Source: Gnetum montanum
Lineage: Eukaryota; Streptophyta; Gnetopsida; Gnetales; Gnetaceae
DNA: 44,012 bases
Direction: 5' to 3'
Assembly: GCA_015680685.1 (NCBI GenBank)
Contig: MNCI01034251.1
Span: forward strand, 1-44,012
Under the pieces are notes generated by a model. It was not told where the DNA came from and searched no databases. It saw only the letters and a program-made list of their open reading frames with translations. Numbering within the stretch: the first letter of the stretch is position 1; the number at the start of each line of letters is the position of its first letter. Positions 10,353-20,542 of the stretch are shown here, in pieces. The position numbers were made by a program, and so were the translations under genes.

Positions 10353-11607
10353 TGTGGACCTTTTAGTGTGTTTTGGTGTGTGTCAAAACATTAAGTAAAA
10401 TGAAGTCAAACATTGTTTGCATGGTATTGTGTTTGTAGGACTATGTATGATGATCTAAAGAGGACAAGAAATGAAATATATAGAGCTTAAAGGAAGAGGT
10501 CATCTACATGGTCTTCAAATGATCATGTAGGAATTCCAAAGAATGTGGATAAGGATATGATATTGTACAAGCAAAGTTGACATCATTAAAGCATGTGAAA
10601 GATCAAGGCTATGGACAAAGAATGAAGGATTCATCATGTAAAGGAAAATAAAGAAAGATGTCTCTCGAAAGAAATAGACATCATGGCAGAATTAGAGTGA
10701 GCGAAAACAAAGACATCTTCAGAAATAGCAAGATGTCTTTCTTAGACAAAGAAATCTTTCATGAGGCAAAGATGTCTTTACAAAATGTAGACCAAGTCCA
10801 GAAAGACATCTTCCACAAGAAAATAACATCTTTCATACTAAATACTTTAGAAAGATGTTGTTCAAGAAACAAAGACATCTTCCTAGAATTGAAGGAAAAT
10901 TCAAAGAGATATCTCAAGCATGTGAAAGACATCTCCCATGACTGTTAGTGATCATTATCTAGTTGCTACATAAGTTTTGAGAAGGATTTAGAAACATAGA
11001 AACTATAAGAAGACTTGATGTGCATTGGAAAATGTGCAAGCTTGTTGTGTAATCATTGTATCATCATTTTTACCCCCCATTGTATGATCATTCTAACAGT
11101 GTAAAGCATGTTGTACCTTAATGTACAAGGATTAGCAAATTGAGCTACATCCATCCCTTGTAATTATTCTCCCTTGTTGCCTTGTAGGGTTGACATGCTT
11201 CTTGTAGAAAGCCATCTTACTTCAGCTTGTTGAGATCCTACGAGATTGCGTTTTTGGTGCTATGATACAATACTCCAGTGTAGAGCTCAAGATTGTAAAG
11301 TTGTGGAAGCCTTGAAACCACATTTTCAAGTGTAATAGGACCTTGTGGGGTTGAGTGATTGATTTTTTGATACAACACTCTAGAGAAAGGCTTGAAGATT
11401 ATATAGGGTATGGACCCTTCAATCATAGTTTGAGAGCAACAAAGTTTGGAGGTGTGTTTTCAAACTATCCTCTAAGTGTGAACTACCCAAGTTGGGGAAT
11501 TACATTAAAATTGGTGTGTGCTTTGTGTTAAAGAATTTTTATTTGGGGAACTTGTTCATTCTCCTCTCCTTCCCCAATGCCCCCCCCCCTAAGTTCAATG
11601 ATCCACA
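10353..11607. mobile_element. Solo LTR B, TSD TGAGT
   Basis: The ends are TGTGGACC and GATCCACA, so the outer six bases are inverted complements (TGTGGA/TCCACA). The 5-base duplication TGAGT flanks it at 10348-10352 and 11608-11612. Removing the element plus one TSD rejoins the interrupted RNase H in frame. No primer site, gag or pol lies inside, so it is a single LTR left by LTR-LTR recombination. A C-run (11579-11589) near the right end resembles the 3' ends of many Ty1/copia LTRs and suggests plus orientation, but the family is not certain. Confidence 0.9.
10654..10940. repeat. Alternating GACATCTT/AAGATGTC motif cluster in LTR B
   Basis: About twelve copies or near copies of AAAGACATCTTC and its inverted form AAGATGTCTTT occur in under 300 bases, for example at 10654, 10709, 10730, 10766, 10801, 10852, 10879 and 10926. 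The spacing is irregular, so this is a motif cluster rather than a tandem repeat. The 96-codon frame at 10658-10948 is a by-product of these A-rich motifs. Confidence 0.8.
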
Positions 11608-12642
11608 TGAGTCATAACATGGAAAGGTCTAGAATAATTTGGAGTTCTAAGGATTGACATTTCAATTAATTTCTATTTTAGGCTTACAAATACTTTCTCA
11701 CATTATCCAAACCATTGGAATGGTGCATCTTTCTTTTTTAATTTAAACCATGGTTTTACAACCTTCAAAAAAAATTTAATAAATATTTTATAATATCTTG
11801 TGTGACTAAGAAATGATCTCACATCCTTAACAATTTGTGGCCTTTTGATAATATTTTTGATGAATCTTATTTCATTTAGATCTACCTCTATTCACTGATA
11901 CGATACCCTATCTCCTAGAACTATGTCATCTTGGGTGATTAAGTGAATTTTCTATCCATAAAGATTTAAATTTGTGTTAAGACATAGTTTAAAACTTACT
12001 CTAGGCAATCTAAAGCTTTGAAGTCAAGTCCAAAAGTAGAAAAATCACTCATAATCATCTCAACTCCATTACTAGTCTATTTTTAAAAGATGCAAAGAAT
12101 AAGTCTCTGGAATGTTGCAGGAGCATTACATAAGCCAAATGGAATTTTCTTGAATGCAAACATTTCCCATTGATTGATGAATGTTATCATTTTTTGATCT
12201 TCTAGTTTAATACAAATTTGGTTGTATCCATTGTATCCATTAAGAAAGCTATAATATAAATTCCCCACAATAGTATCTAAGACTTGATCAACAAAGGAAA
12301 AAAGATGATATCCTTTGAATGTTACCATGTTCAATAGCCAAAAATCTATATAGACCCTCCACTTACCATCCTTCTTAAGAACAATGATAGATGAGCTAAT
12401 CCATTCATTGTATGCAATAGGATAGATAAACCCTACCTTTAAGATTTTTTCTAATTCTTAAAAACTTCTTTGAAATTTGAGTTTAGTCTTCATTGAGGTT
12501 GGTAGCATAGTTTAATAGTTGGACAAGTGTAAATTCAATGTTGATAAATTTGTGGATCAATGCTAGTTATTTCATCATAAAACCATGCGAATGTAGTGGG
12601 CTATTTGTTCACCACTTCCAACAATCTTCTCTTCTATTCTTT
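11608..12642 (-). pseudogene. pol: RT and start of RNase H of old minus-strand element
   Basis: Read from 12642 down: FAWFYDEITSIDPQIYQH as the linker before RT; IYPIAYNEWISSSIIVLKKDGKWRVYIDF; FVDQVLD; FLNGYNGYNQICI; IPFGLCNAPATFQRL (about 12140-12100). The catalytic box is MSDFSTFG at 12032-12054, where the Athila-type sequence is MDDFxVFG; the first Asp is replaced by Ser. Then VRSFLSHTRYYKIFIKFF (about 11800) and DAPFQW, ending FHVMTH at the insertion edge 11608. Many stops. The FMDDF and GYNQI style points to the Athila side of the Athila/Tat clade. Confidence 0.88.
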
Positions 12643-12838
12643 NNNNNNNNNNNNNNNNNNNNNNNNNNNNNNNNNNNNNNNNNNNNNNNNNNNNNNNNNN
12701 NNNNNNNNNNNNNNNNNNNNNNNNNNNNNNNNNNNNNNNNNNNNNNNNNNNNNNNNNNNNNNNNNNNNNNNNNNNNNNNNNNNNNNNNNNNNNNNNNNNN
12801 NNNNNNNNNNNNNNNNNNNNNNNNNNNNNNNNNNNNNN
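12643..12838. other. Assembly gap, 196 N
   Basis: A run of 196 undetermined bases between the RT remnant and LTR C. Compared with the 785-bp relative at 14399, LTR C lacks about 205 bases at this side, so the gap probably hides its end. Open frames that run through the N are artefacts. Confidence 0.95.
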
Positions 12839-13418
12839 GGTGAAGAGAACTAAGTAACTAACTTCTGTTAACTATTCACTAACTAACTTCTAATTTTCCT
12901 AACACCAGTATCCATTCCCACTTGCCGCACACACACTGAACTAGTGCAACACTATTGGGATTACCAAACACTACCCGTTACTGGGTTACCAAGCGTTACA
13001 CACATGCTCAAAGGGGTCGTACTGAGTGCACTTAACTAAGAGAGTCAAGGGTTGAGAGAGATTAATTATCGAAGAAAGCATTTAAAAATTTAACAATAAT
13101 TAAATCCTATTTATCTTAGTCCATATGCTACAAGGTTTATTAGAACGTTCGTCTTTATTTCTGTACACAAATGTGTGCTTAGGTACAATTTGCTCGAATA
13201 AAAATCCGTTCACATTAAGACTCCTACTGTGGGCACATGGAAATTATTCTAACTCTGGAATGGTAAAACTACTATAGTTTGGCTAAGGGTCTAAATCTAG
13301 ATGCCTAAAATAGGGAAAGCCACCTCTTATTTATAGATGTTTCAGTGGGCTGCAATATCACATACGCGATATCGCACGAGCGAACACGATATCGTGGATG
13401 CGATATCATGGCTCATCA
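12839..13418 (-). mobile_element. LTR C: minus-strand relative of element E LTR
   Basis: The reverse complement aligns along its length with 14399-14970: start TGATGAGCC at 13418, GATATC palindromes (13368, 13388, 13402), CTATAAATAAGAGG, CCATGTGCCCACAGTAGGA, TTATTCGAGCA, AGTTAAGTGC, GAGCATGTGTG and the GTTAGTTAC end. The last ~200 bases fall in the N gap. No polypurine tract precedes it, and the protease of the same old element lies on its far side, so it is more likely a solo LTR dropped into that element than its own LTR. Confidence 0.8.
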
Positions 13419-13434
13419 AAAGCCTATTCAAATG

Positions 13435-14328
13435 TGATGATACATCAATAAGACAAGTTGCATCAATGCATCCTCATAGATGTATCCCCATCAACACATG
13501 GTAGGAAGCATTGACATAGATACATTGATGCTGACATAGCCATTGCCTATATAAATGCATGCATCCCTTGCATTTATGAAACTGTTCAGTCATATCCTTT
13601 GCCAAAATCTTGTAGTATCTTTTTCCTAGAGTTAGAATATTTTCTCTCTGAGTACCTACAATATGGATCTAAGAGATTGTATGGAATTTTATTTGAATGT
13701 CCCTATACCTGAACACCTTGGCATGATAGCAATAACATCAAGATTTCCTATATCCATCATAGCACTTAGGCTAGCTTAGCTTTACTTTCTTGTGCTTTAC
13801 TTGCATTTTACATTATTATCAATAATTAATAAATTAATATGATTAATGTTATTAATCATAAACATGTGAGTACAATCATTTCGAGCATAATTTATCAACA
13901 CTTGGTAACCCTAGCAGTGGATATTTAGTATGCCCAGTAATAGCCACTTTTTAACCCAATAGTGTTAACACTAGTTTAGGATGTGTATGGTAAGTGGAAA
14001 CTATTACTCCACATTAGGATAGTTAGTTACTAGATTAACTCATTAGTTAGATAATTAATTATTAAACCTTTATTCAGTTATCTAGTAGTTAGGATAAAAA
14101 TATCTAAAAATAATTACAAAAATATACATCATTTTCCTTAATCATACTTAACCATACGTACTGAGAACACATGAGTGTGAGTTAGGAAGAGAACAACCTT
14201 GCAACTATACGATTCGCTATTTAGGAATATTAGCCACTTGCATAACTAAGTCTATGGAATTCAACTATATCTCGAGTGAATTCTTGTGATTTTTATGGAT
14301 AGACATAAGGAATACCCACTGCTCATCA
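13435..14328 (+). mobile_element. Solo LTR D, diverged relative of element E LTR
   Basis: Starts TGATGATACA and ends CTGCTCATCA, as in element E (TGATG...CATCA). Shared landmarks in order: GCCTATATAAATGC (TATA, about 13548), AGAGTTAGAATATTTTCTCT, TTTCGAGCATAATTTATCA, CACTTGGTAACC, GTTTAGGATGTGTATGGTAAGTGG, GATAGTTAGTTA and CATACTTAACCATAC. Flanks AAATG (13430-13434) and AAGTG (14329-14333) look like a TSD with one A/G change. No internal region follows. It is clearly more diverged than the two LTRs of element E. Confidence 0.75.
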
Positions 14329-14398
14329 AAGTGTATCCAATAAGGTTTTTACTTCTAGTAGTTTTGTCTCATACTTTTTTGGTATCTCTAATTATCCC
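14329..14398 (-). other. Islet of the old minus-strand element between insertions
   Basis: Seventy bases between the TSDs of solo LTR D and element E. On the minus strand it should continue the protease-RT linker at 21321-21652 toward the RT at 12642. It is too short and decayed for a domain call. Confidence 0.5.
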
Positions 14399-15183
14399 TG
14401 ATGGGATGCGATATCGTGTTGTCCCCCATGATATCATGTACGCGATATCGCGGTGCATCGCAAAGTCTATAAATAAGAGGCGACTCTCCCTTATTTTCCA
14501 TCCTAGGCTTAGACCATAGTGAAACTCTGGTAGTTTGATCCCTCCAGAGATAGAATATTTTCCATGTGCCTACAGTAGGAACTCCAAAGTGAACAGATCT
14601 TTATTCGAGCAGATATTGTACCTAAATACATATTTGTATACAAAAATAAAGACAAACTTCTTGGATAAACCTTACAGTGCATGGAATAGGGTAATTAGGA
14701 CTTTATTTATTATTTTCCATTTAAATGCTTTATTAGGAATTAAATCTTTCTCAACCCTTCTCTCCTAGTTAAGTGCCTCAGTACGACCACTTCGAGCATG
14801 TGCATTACGCGTGGTGATCCCAACAACGAATAGCATTTGGTAACCACAGTTGCATTGGTTTAGGATGTGAACGGTAAGTGGGAATAGATGCTGATGCTAG
14901 GTTAATTCAGACTTAGTTAGTTAGTTAAGGTTAGTAATTAGTCTCTTCAACCCTTCACCTCACTAGCATAGGAGATAAAACATAAAAGACATAAAAAACA
15001 TATACCTCAGACTTACTTAACCATACACTGTGATAAATACAAGTAAGTTTGGGAAGACAAAAAATAATTAACCTTAAGTGTTCCATGAGGTTTGTAGGCA
15101 CTTGGTCTACAAAGTTCAACCAGATCGTGCGTGATACGCTTGTACTCATATGGTTGAGTGTAGGGGTACCTCACCACTCATCA
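14399..15183 (+). repeat. 5' LTR of element E
   Basis: 785 bp. The end CACTCATCA is followed by the primer site. It aligns base for base with 20543-21320 apart from a ~20 base difference in the palindrome block near the start. It includes the promoter block, CCTCCAGAGATAGAATATTT, and the GTGAACGGTAAGTGG segment shared with LTRs C and D. Confidence 0.92.
14410..14475 (+). promoter_or_regulatory. LTR promoter: GATATC palindromes plus TATA box
   Basis: GATATC occurs at 14410, 14430 and 14444; the last is the centre of a perfect 12-base palindrome CGCGATATCGCG (14441-14452). TATAAATA follows at 14468-14475. The same arrangement stands in LTR C (three GATATC, inverted) and in a reduced form in the 3' LTR (20554, TATA at 20592). 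Its conservation just upstream of TATA suggests a U3 regulatory site; which factor binds is unknown. Confidence 0.65.
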
Positions 15184-15184
15184 T

Positions 15185-15202
15185 TGGTGCCATTGTCGGG
15201 GA
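15185..15202 (+). promoter_or_regulatory. Primer binding site of element E (tRNA-Asp type)
   Basis: TGGTGCCATTGTCGGGGA begins two bases from the LTR end. It differs from the Asp-tRNA primer site used by Athila-type elements, TGGCGCCGTTGCCGGGGA, only by two C to T and one G to A change. Confidence 0.85.
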
Positions 15203-15326
15203 CTAAGTGTTTGTGTGCTAAGTAGAACATAAGATATCATTCACATCGTTAGGAGCTTAAATGAATCCTTAGGGTTAATTAAACAAAAAATTATATAACG
15301 ATTAATAGCACACCAAATATGACACA

Positions 15327-17202
15327 ATGTCTTCTTCTTATTCTCACAAGAGCATTACACCACCTAGGGATAATACAAGAAACAATCGGAAGTCTAAAAC
15401 ACATAACCTAAATCCGCCAGTGCCTCAACAATATAGGGTGGTATATACTTATCCCGATGAGTATATACCTAATTTTACTTTTATCCTTCATCAGGATCAA
15501 TAGATGCACTGGAGAGAGTTGCAAGGTAACATAGTGTTACCTCCAGATCGTGTAGTCCCCAACATGTTCCTCTGTGCTCTAGGACAGATTGGCATGACTC
15601 AGCTCTATGCTAAATACATTGTGGCAGATTTTTGACACAAGGGATTACTATCCTACAACCACACAACATACATTGTTGAAGGGCAAAGAGGTCTCACACA
15701 TCCTAAGTGAAATTGGAGATGGTGAACCACTTATAACAGGTTCTCTATCAAAAGATGTTTCCCCTCCTAACAATAGTAAGGAGGTGGGGTATTAGAACCT
15801 ATGTCCATGATACACAACCATGGTTCTAATCCCTGTGAACGCCAACTATTTATTGAGGGAACAACAATACATGACAAGGACAGGCACTCAGATCATCATC
15901 ACGATTGGGGCCGAAGCCACAAAAGAGAAGGCAAGAAACATCATCATGGAAATGGTTCTCCTTCTTCTTCCCCTTCATCTCATCACTCACCCTCTCCTTC
16001 CACATCAGGGTGTAGTCATCAAGAGCATAACGGTGAGGATAGAGGTAGGCAAAATGAGAGACCTTGATGAGAGAGTCGAGAGAGAGGAAAAGGGCATGAA
16101 CGAAGGAAAAGTAGGGAACAACAGAGACATCACAGACGTCATGAAAGAGATGATCATGACAAACCCCTACTTGCCACCCGGAGCATGTTAAATATAATAG
16201 AGGTAGTAAGAATTCCAACAAGGCATTTAAAAGATAGTCAGATCAAGTGCTTAGACACACACTTTGAATGGGGATAAAACATGGATCAGCAAAATCATTT
16301 ACAGGAATTCCATGATGCTTATGCCTTACAAAACATAGAAAACAAGTGGCAGAAACTAAAGTTGTTTCCTAGGACACTCAAAGGAAGTAGAGAGTTGGTA
16401 TCAGTCCTTAGAACTGGAAACCATCAAGAGGTGGAGTACAATGTTATAACTCTTTAACGATAAGTATCAGATGTACTCTAGAGTGTCTAACTTGCGTAAG
16501 CAGATCCAAGGATGGAAGAAAGGCACTCATGAACCCTTGGATGCTGCCATGGGCCACTACTACACATTGCTACATCGTTGCCTGGGCCATGGTTACGCAC
16601 AGCAGGATCAACTCTGCCACATCGTAGATGGGCTAAGGTACGAAACTAGGAGAACTATTGGGACTTATGGCCAAGGGAGACTATCAGAACTTAGATCCCA
16701 TGAAATTCATCGCTTGTTGTAGCAAGTAGCCAAAGAAGAAGGGGAGCTACGAAAAAAGGAAAATGCGGAAGAATATAACCGTGATCCCTCTCTTCGAAAG
16801 AAGGGAGTGAGATTTTGTGATAAAGAGGATGAGTCATCACTCAAAGAGTTGGTGAACAGAAAAACCTTGCCACTTCAAAAGTTAACAATGGAAGTATCGG
16901 CTAAGGTAGATGAAGTATGGAGCTCCTTAGACAGGAAAATTGAAACTATCCTAAAGATTGTAGAGTCTAAGGAGGAACAAAGTAGTGACAAAGATAAGAA
17001 AAAGCAGAGAGATTTAGGCCCTGCACGTGACAAGGGTAAGGGGAAAATAACTATCTCCAATGAGGTTATGGATTTGGAAATAGATGATGATGGTGGATGT
17101 GAGATCTGCCACTATGACCATCCTAAGGGATGTTGTCCAATCATCTCACATCTACAAGAGTCTGGGGTGTATTCACTCAACCTGAGACTCAACAAACGGT
17201 AG
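15327..17202 (+). pseudogene. gag: gag of element E, broken
   Basis: Gag would form the particle coat. ATG at 15327 opens MSSSYSHKSITPPRDN; the frame has a stop by about 15503 and then shifts. A Ser/His/Arg-rich stretch follows (15801-16190). The capsid part at 16290-16720 holds KYQMYSRVSNLRKQIQGW, GHYYTLLHRCLGHGYAQQDQL and IVDGLRYETRR, which corresponds to the Athila-type gag pattern (YxxWxRxxxLLRxCPHHGxxxxxQ). A stop at 16720 separates it from a charged, probably coiled-coil region (16807-17040) ending in a zinc-knuckle-like CEICHYDHPKGCC at 17098, one residue shorter than the usual CCHC spacing. Confidence 0.82.
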
Positions 17203-18425
17203 ACACCCCGTAGGTTACCTTATCCCCAAGGTAACCCAAGGTAGTTCCACCAACCCTTGATGTACTATCCAAGTGGAGCTCCACCACAACCCATCAAACA
17301 ACATCAGTAGTGGCAATACCCACAGTCATGGGGGATGCCACCACCAAAACAACAGTACCCTTACCGACAACCAAACCCATATGGATACTACATGCAGTTT
17401 CCAGTTTCTCCAAGTGACTCCATGGGTCACACAACTCCCCAACGTCAGTACCAAGTTTAGGAGTACTTTAGAAGGACTCCTTCTTCTCCAGGAAACACTC
17501 CATATCCATACCATCCTCCTACTCCATCTGCACCTCTTCCACCGATAGTTTTCATAACACCTCCTGCTCCAACAATGCAAGGGGAACTTCCCACTCAACC
17601 ACAGAAACGAAATGCTATGAGAGTCATAAACATTCAACCCACTGCTGGTTCTGACAACTGTAAAAAGAGAATACCTTTCTTCAAAACCAAAATCCTAGAC
17701 AAGCTCTCACAACAACAAGTGGTTAAGTCTGTGATCACTCCTCCAACACAAAGGGCTTTGGTGCTTCCTTTAGTCCAACAACAGAGCTTAACGCATACAG
17801 TTATGTTAACACATACCGTAACTGACTGGATCAAGGTAGGACACCTTCCTAGGAAACAATTTGACCCTGGGAGTTCCTTAATCTATCTCCAAGTCATCGG
17901 GAACAACCACATAGGGCTCTTCTTGACTTAGGTTCTGGAGTCAACCTAATCTCATGAGAAATGTATCAAGCCTGGAACCTGTCCCAACTTAAGAAGAGAA
18001 ACATTCAACTAGAGTTGGTAGACCAGTCCATCATCATTTCCTTGGGATTGGTAGAGGACATCATTACCACTATGTGTGGTTGGTCCTACCCAACTGATTT
18101 CCTGGTGATTGAAGTCAACAATAAGGAAGGGGACTTCCCAATCACAATGGAAAGGGCATGGCTAAGCACAATAGATGCATGCCTAGGGATTCACGATCTT
18201 TCCTTGGAGATATCTAAGGTAAATATTTATGGAAAGATCGAGAAGAAGAAAGTTCCATGCATCACATATAGTGATTCATCAAGTGATGACATGGAGGAAT
18301 CCACAACATCCCCTCCATGCAACAGGTGTGCCCTTGAATCTATGAGACAAAGATGCATGTATGTAGCAACCACACAACCAGTAGTAGACACCCTATGGTT
18401 GATAGCTAGTCAAAAGAGAAACTAA
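17203..18425 (+). pseudogene. Pro/Gln/Tyr-rich linker and aspartic protease of element E
   Basis: From 17203 to about 17580 the reading is rich in Pro, Gln and Tyr (QQYPYRQPNPYGYYM and PYPYHPPTPSAPLPP). The protease follows: LQVIGNNHIGLFL, then in the next frame LDLGSGVNLIS (17922-17954), the counterpart of the Athila CDLGASVNLLP active site. After a TGA comes YQAWNLSQLK, LVDQSIIISLGLVEDI and YPTDFLVIE, and from 18142 FPITMERAWLSTIDACL in place of PIILGRPFLATA. The frame stays open to 18425. The active site needs a frame change near 17920, so the gene is broken. No RT follows. Confidence 0.8.
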
Positions 18426-19084
18426 CAAATATGCATGGAACAAACTCATGAAACAACTCATGCTCATAACAAAGGCATAGATACGTTGGAATATGAGCGT
18501 CGCCAACTTTCGCCCCTTAATCTAAGAACATCAGTTGGGAGAAGTTGGACACTTCTTAAAAATTCAAATAGGCATTCATTATTTTGAATCTCTCCCTTTC
18601 CATTCAGTCATGCGGGAGATGGCCACCTATGCTAATCATTTGGGGCCCTCAATTATTTTTAGTTTTTTTTCCACGTTTTTGTTTTACACATTTTTGTTTC
18701 ACACGTTTTTTTCTTACACATTTTTGTTTTACAAATTTCTTTAACTTTTCTTGTTTTTTTTTTTCAACATCATTATACTTTTTCATTTTTGTTTGTGTGT
18801 GTGTGTGATCCATCCTATAAGTTTGTCATTCAATAAGTGTTCATCATGATGGTATGAATTGTGTTTTTATTGATTGCTAATGTTTGGTTTTTACCTTTAG
18901 GTCATGATGTTGATACTAAGGTATGTTTCTTTTGATATGATAGGCAATGAGTTCACTTCATCCATACATCCACCAATTTCTATGGTCTCTCTTGGCTTGG
19001 AAATGTATAGTCCTTTCCAATAATAACTATAACGAATCGGTGGTTGGGTATTTCTCAAACTAAGGAATGACTCAAGGATTGAAA
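18426..19084 (+). other. Non-coding interior of element E
   Basis: Where pol should begin there is AT-rich sequence: a TTTTTGTTTTACACA-type repeat at 18650-18740, a short GT run near 18795 and no RT motif. Small open frames in the T-rich part encode only Phe-rich strings. Confidence 0.6.
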
Positions 19085-19850
19085 AGGGTGTGACTTCAAG
19101 GGAACTTAATGCATTTTTGTTGGCCATTCTGTTGGGTGCTTGGATGTTTTCGTCTTGAGTTTTCTTGCCACTTTGATGTTATCCAATTATTGGGAAGCTG
19201 AGCAATAAAAATAAAAAAGTCTTTGCATGGTGTTGTTCTCATGCATAAACACATAAAACAAAAAAAAATATAGTGAGAATTCAAAGCACACCCCTTAGAC
19301 AAAATAATCCCTTGGGCTACAAGCATTGATTTGGAACTCAAAATAAAAATGTTCCCTCTAACTAAGGCCCTTATGGCTTCCCACTCTCTCCTCCTTGTTT
19401 CATCAGAATGGTGGTAGCTCTTGAGTGAAGTCATTCTTGTTACTTCAAGTGGATGGTTTAGTCGAATGAATTAATGCAAAGTCACTAGAAGTGGTTTGTT
19501 GAGGCTAGACTTGGAATGGGACCTACTAAGTCACATTAATCATAAACTACACAAGGGACTGTACACCACCTTGTTCTTGGGATTCCATTCCATTCTCTTT
19601 CCTCCATCCTTCTCTCTCCATTGTTCACCTCATTGCCGGTTATATCATTAGTGTATATATTTTGGTTGATGCATTGTTTTCTTTTTGGTAAATTCTTGCA
19701 GTTAAGACTTTAACTCTTGTTCCAAATGACATTCCCAAAGCCTATGGACTCTTTGAATGTGGGTTTGTCAGGGCATTAAGGGCATGAGCCTACTTTGGGG
19801 AGGACCCACTAACATTCCTATTTGGTGCACCAGTTAAATTTTTTCCTTTA
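19085..19850 (+). repeat. Dispersed repeat R1, copy 3, inside element E
   Basis: Starts near AAAAGGGTGTGACTTCAAGGG and runs through GGGCTACAAGCATTGATT, TCTAACTAAGGCCCTTA and CCTATGGACTCTTTGAATG to GGGCATTAAGGGCATGAGCCTAC. It aligns with 22905-23460 on the same strand and with 7420-8260 inverted. It lies inside element E, so it either inserted there or belongs to the family's interior. Confidence 0.7.
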
Positions 19851-20530
19851 ACATTTTTGCAATATCTTTTATTTTGTTCATTTCCATCTTGACATCCATT
19901 TCAGTGATGTCATAGTTGTCCCTTTTTATCTATCTTTTTTATTCCTTTTCTTTCTCCATTCTATCGCTACCGGAGGTTTGCGATTAGTCATGGGGGTATG
20001 GGGGCCCAATTTTTTCAATTTTCTCCTAACCCCTACACCTTCGGTAGTGATGAATATTATATCTCCAGACCCACAATCAGCCATACCACAACTCAGCCAA
20101 TGGAACTTTCACCGTAGCAAGGTATCAACTACATTGAAATTCATTTACCCTTGCTAATATAAGATTGTGTTGTGTGTGCAGATGGCAATCATACAATAAC
20201 GAAGGGGATCTAGAAGGAACACTTGGAATGGAGCAATGCTGGAAGCAGCTATGCAAGGAGCAAGATCGACGGTGCTCTTATGGATGGACAAAGAAAGGTG
20301 CAATCTTGGCATTGGTAGCAGCAACACTTATTTCTCTCTCCCTTTCTCAGCTACCAAATGAGGCCTGATGTCAATGTAATAAGGTGTTCACTCTTGTTGT
20401 CATGAACACCAATTTTGTCTTGTCTTGTAATGATGATCCATTCACATGTCATCCCATTAGTTCCATTTGAGTCAATAATCCCATACCATCCCAATATTTT
20501 ATAAGGAACTTGAGGACGAGTTTTTATTCA
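19851..20530 (+). other. 3' non-coding region of element E
   Basis: No pol motif. The small frame at 20165-20368 (MCCVCRWQSYNNEGD...) has no recognisable domain. The segment ends with GGAACTTGAGGACGAGTTT, similar to the stretch many plant gypsy elements carry before the polypurine tract. Confidence 0.5.
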
Positions 20531-20542
20531 GTTATGGGGGCA
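20531..20542 (+). promoter_or_regulatory. Polypurine tract of element E
   Basis: GTTATGGGGGCA immediately precedes the 3' LTR start TGATGGGATG. The G run next to the LTR edge is where plus-strand DNA synthesis would start; it is short and partly decayed. Confidence 0.6.

Noticed and set aside
10658-10948. 96-codon Lys/Asp-rich frame
   Set aside because: Lies within solo LTR B and follows the GACATCTT motif cluster.
12538-12853. Open frames spanning the N run
   Set aside because: They are open only because N gives no stop; no real sequence supports them.
15850-16221. 123-codon frames on both strands over gag of element E
   Set aside because: They overlap the low-complexity Ser/His/Arg part of gag; neither fits the gag order better than the short frames assigned.
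20165-20368. 67-codon frame as an envelope-like or accessory gene of element E
   Set aside because: Short, no membrane segment of convincing length, no family resemblance.
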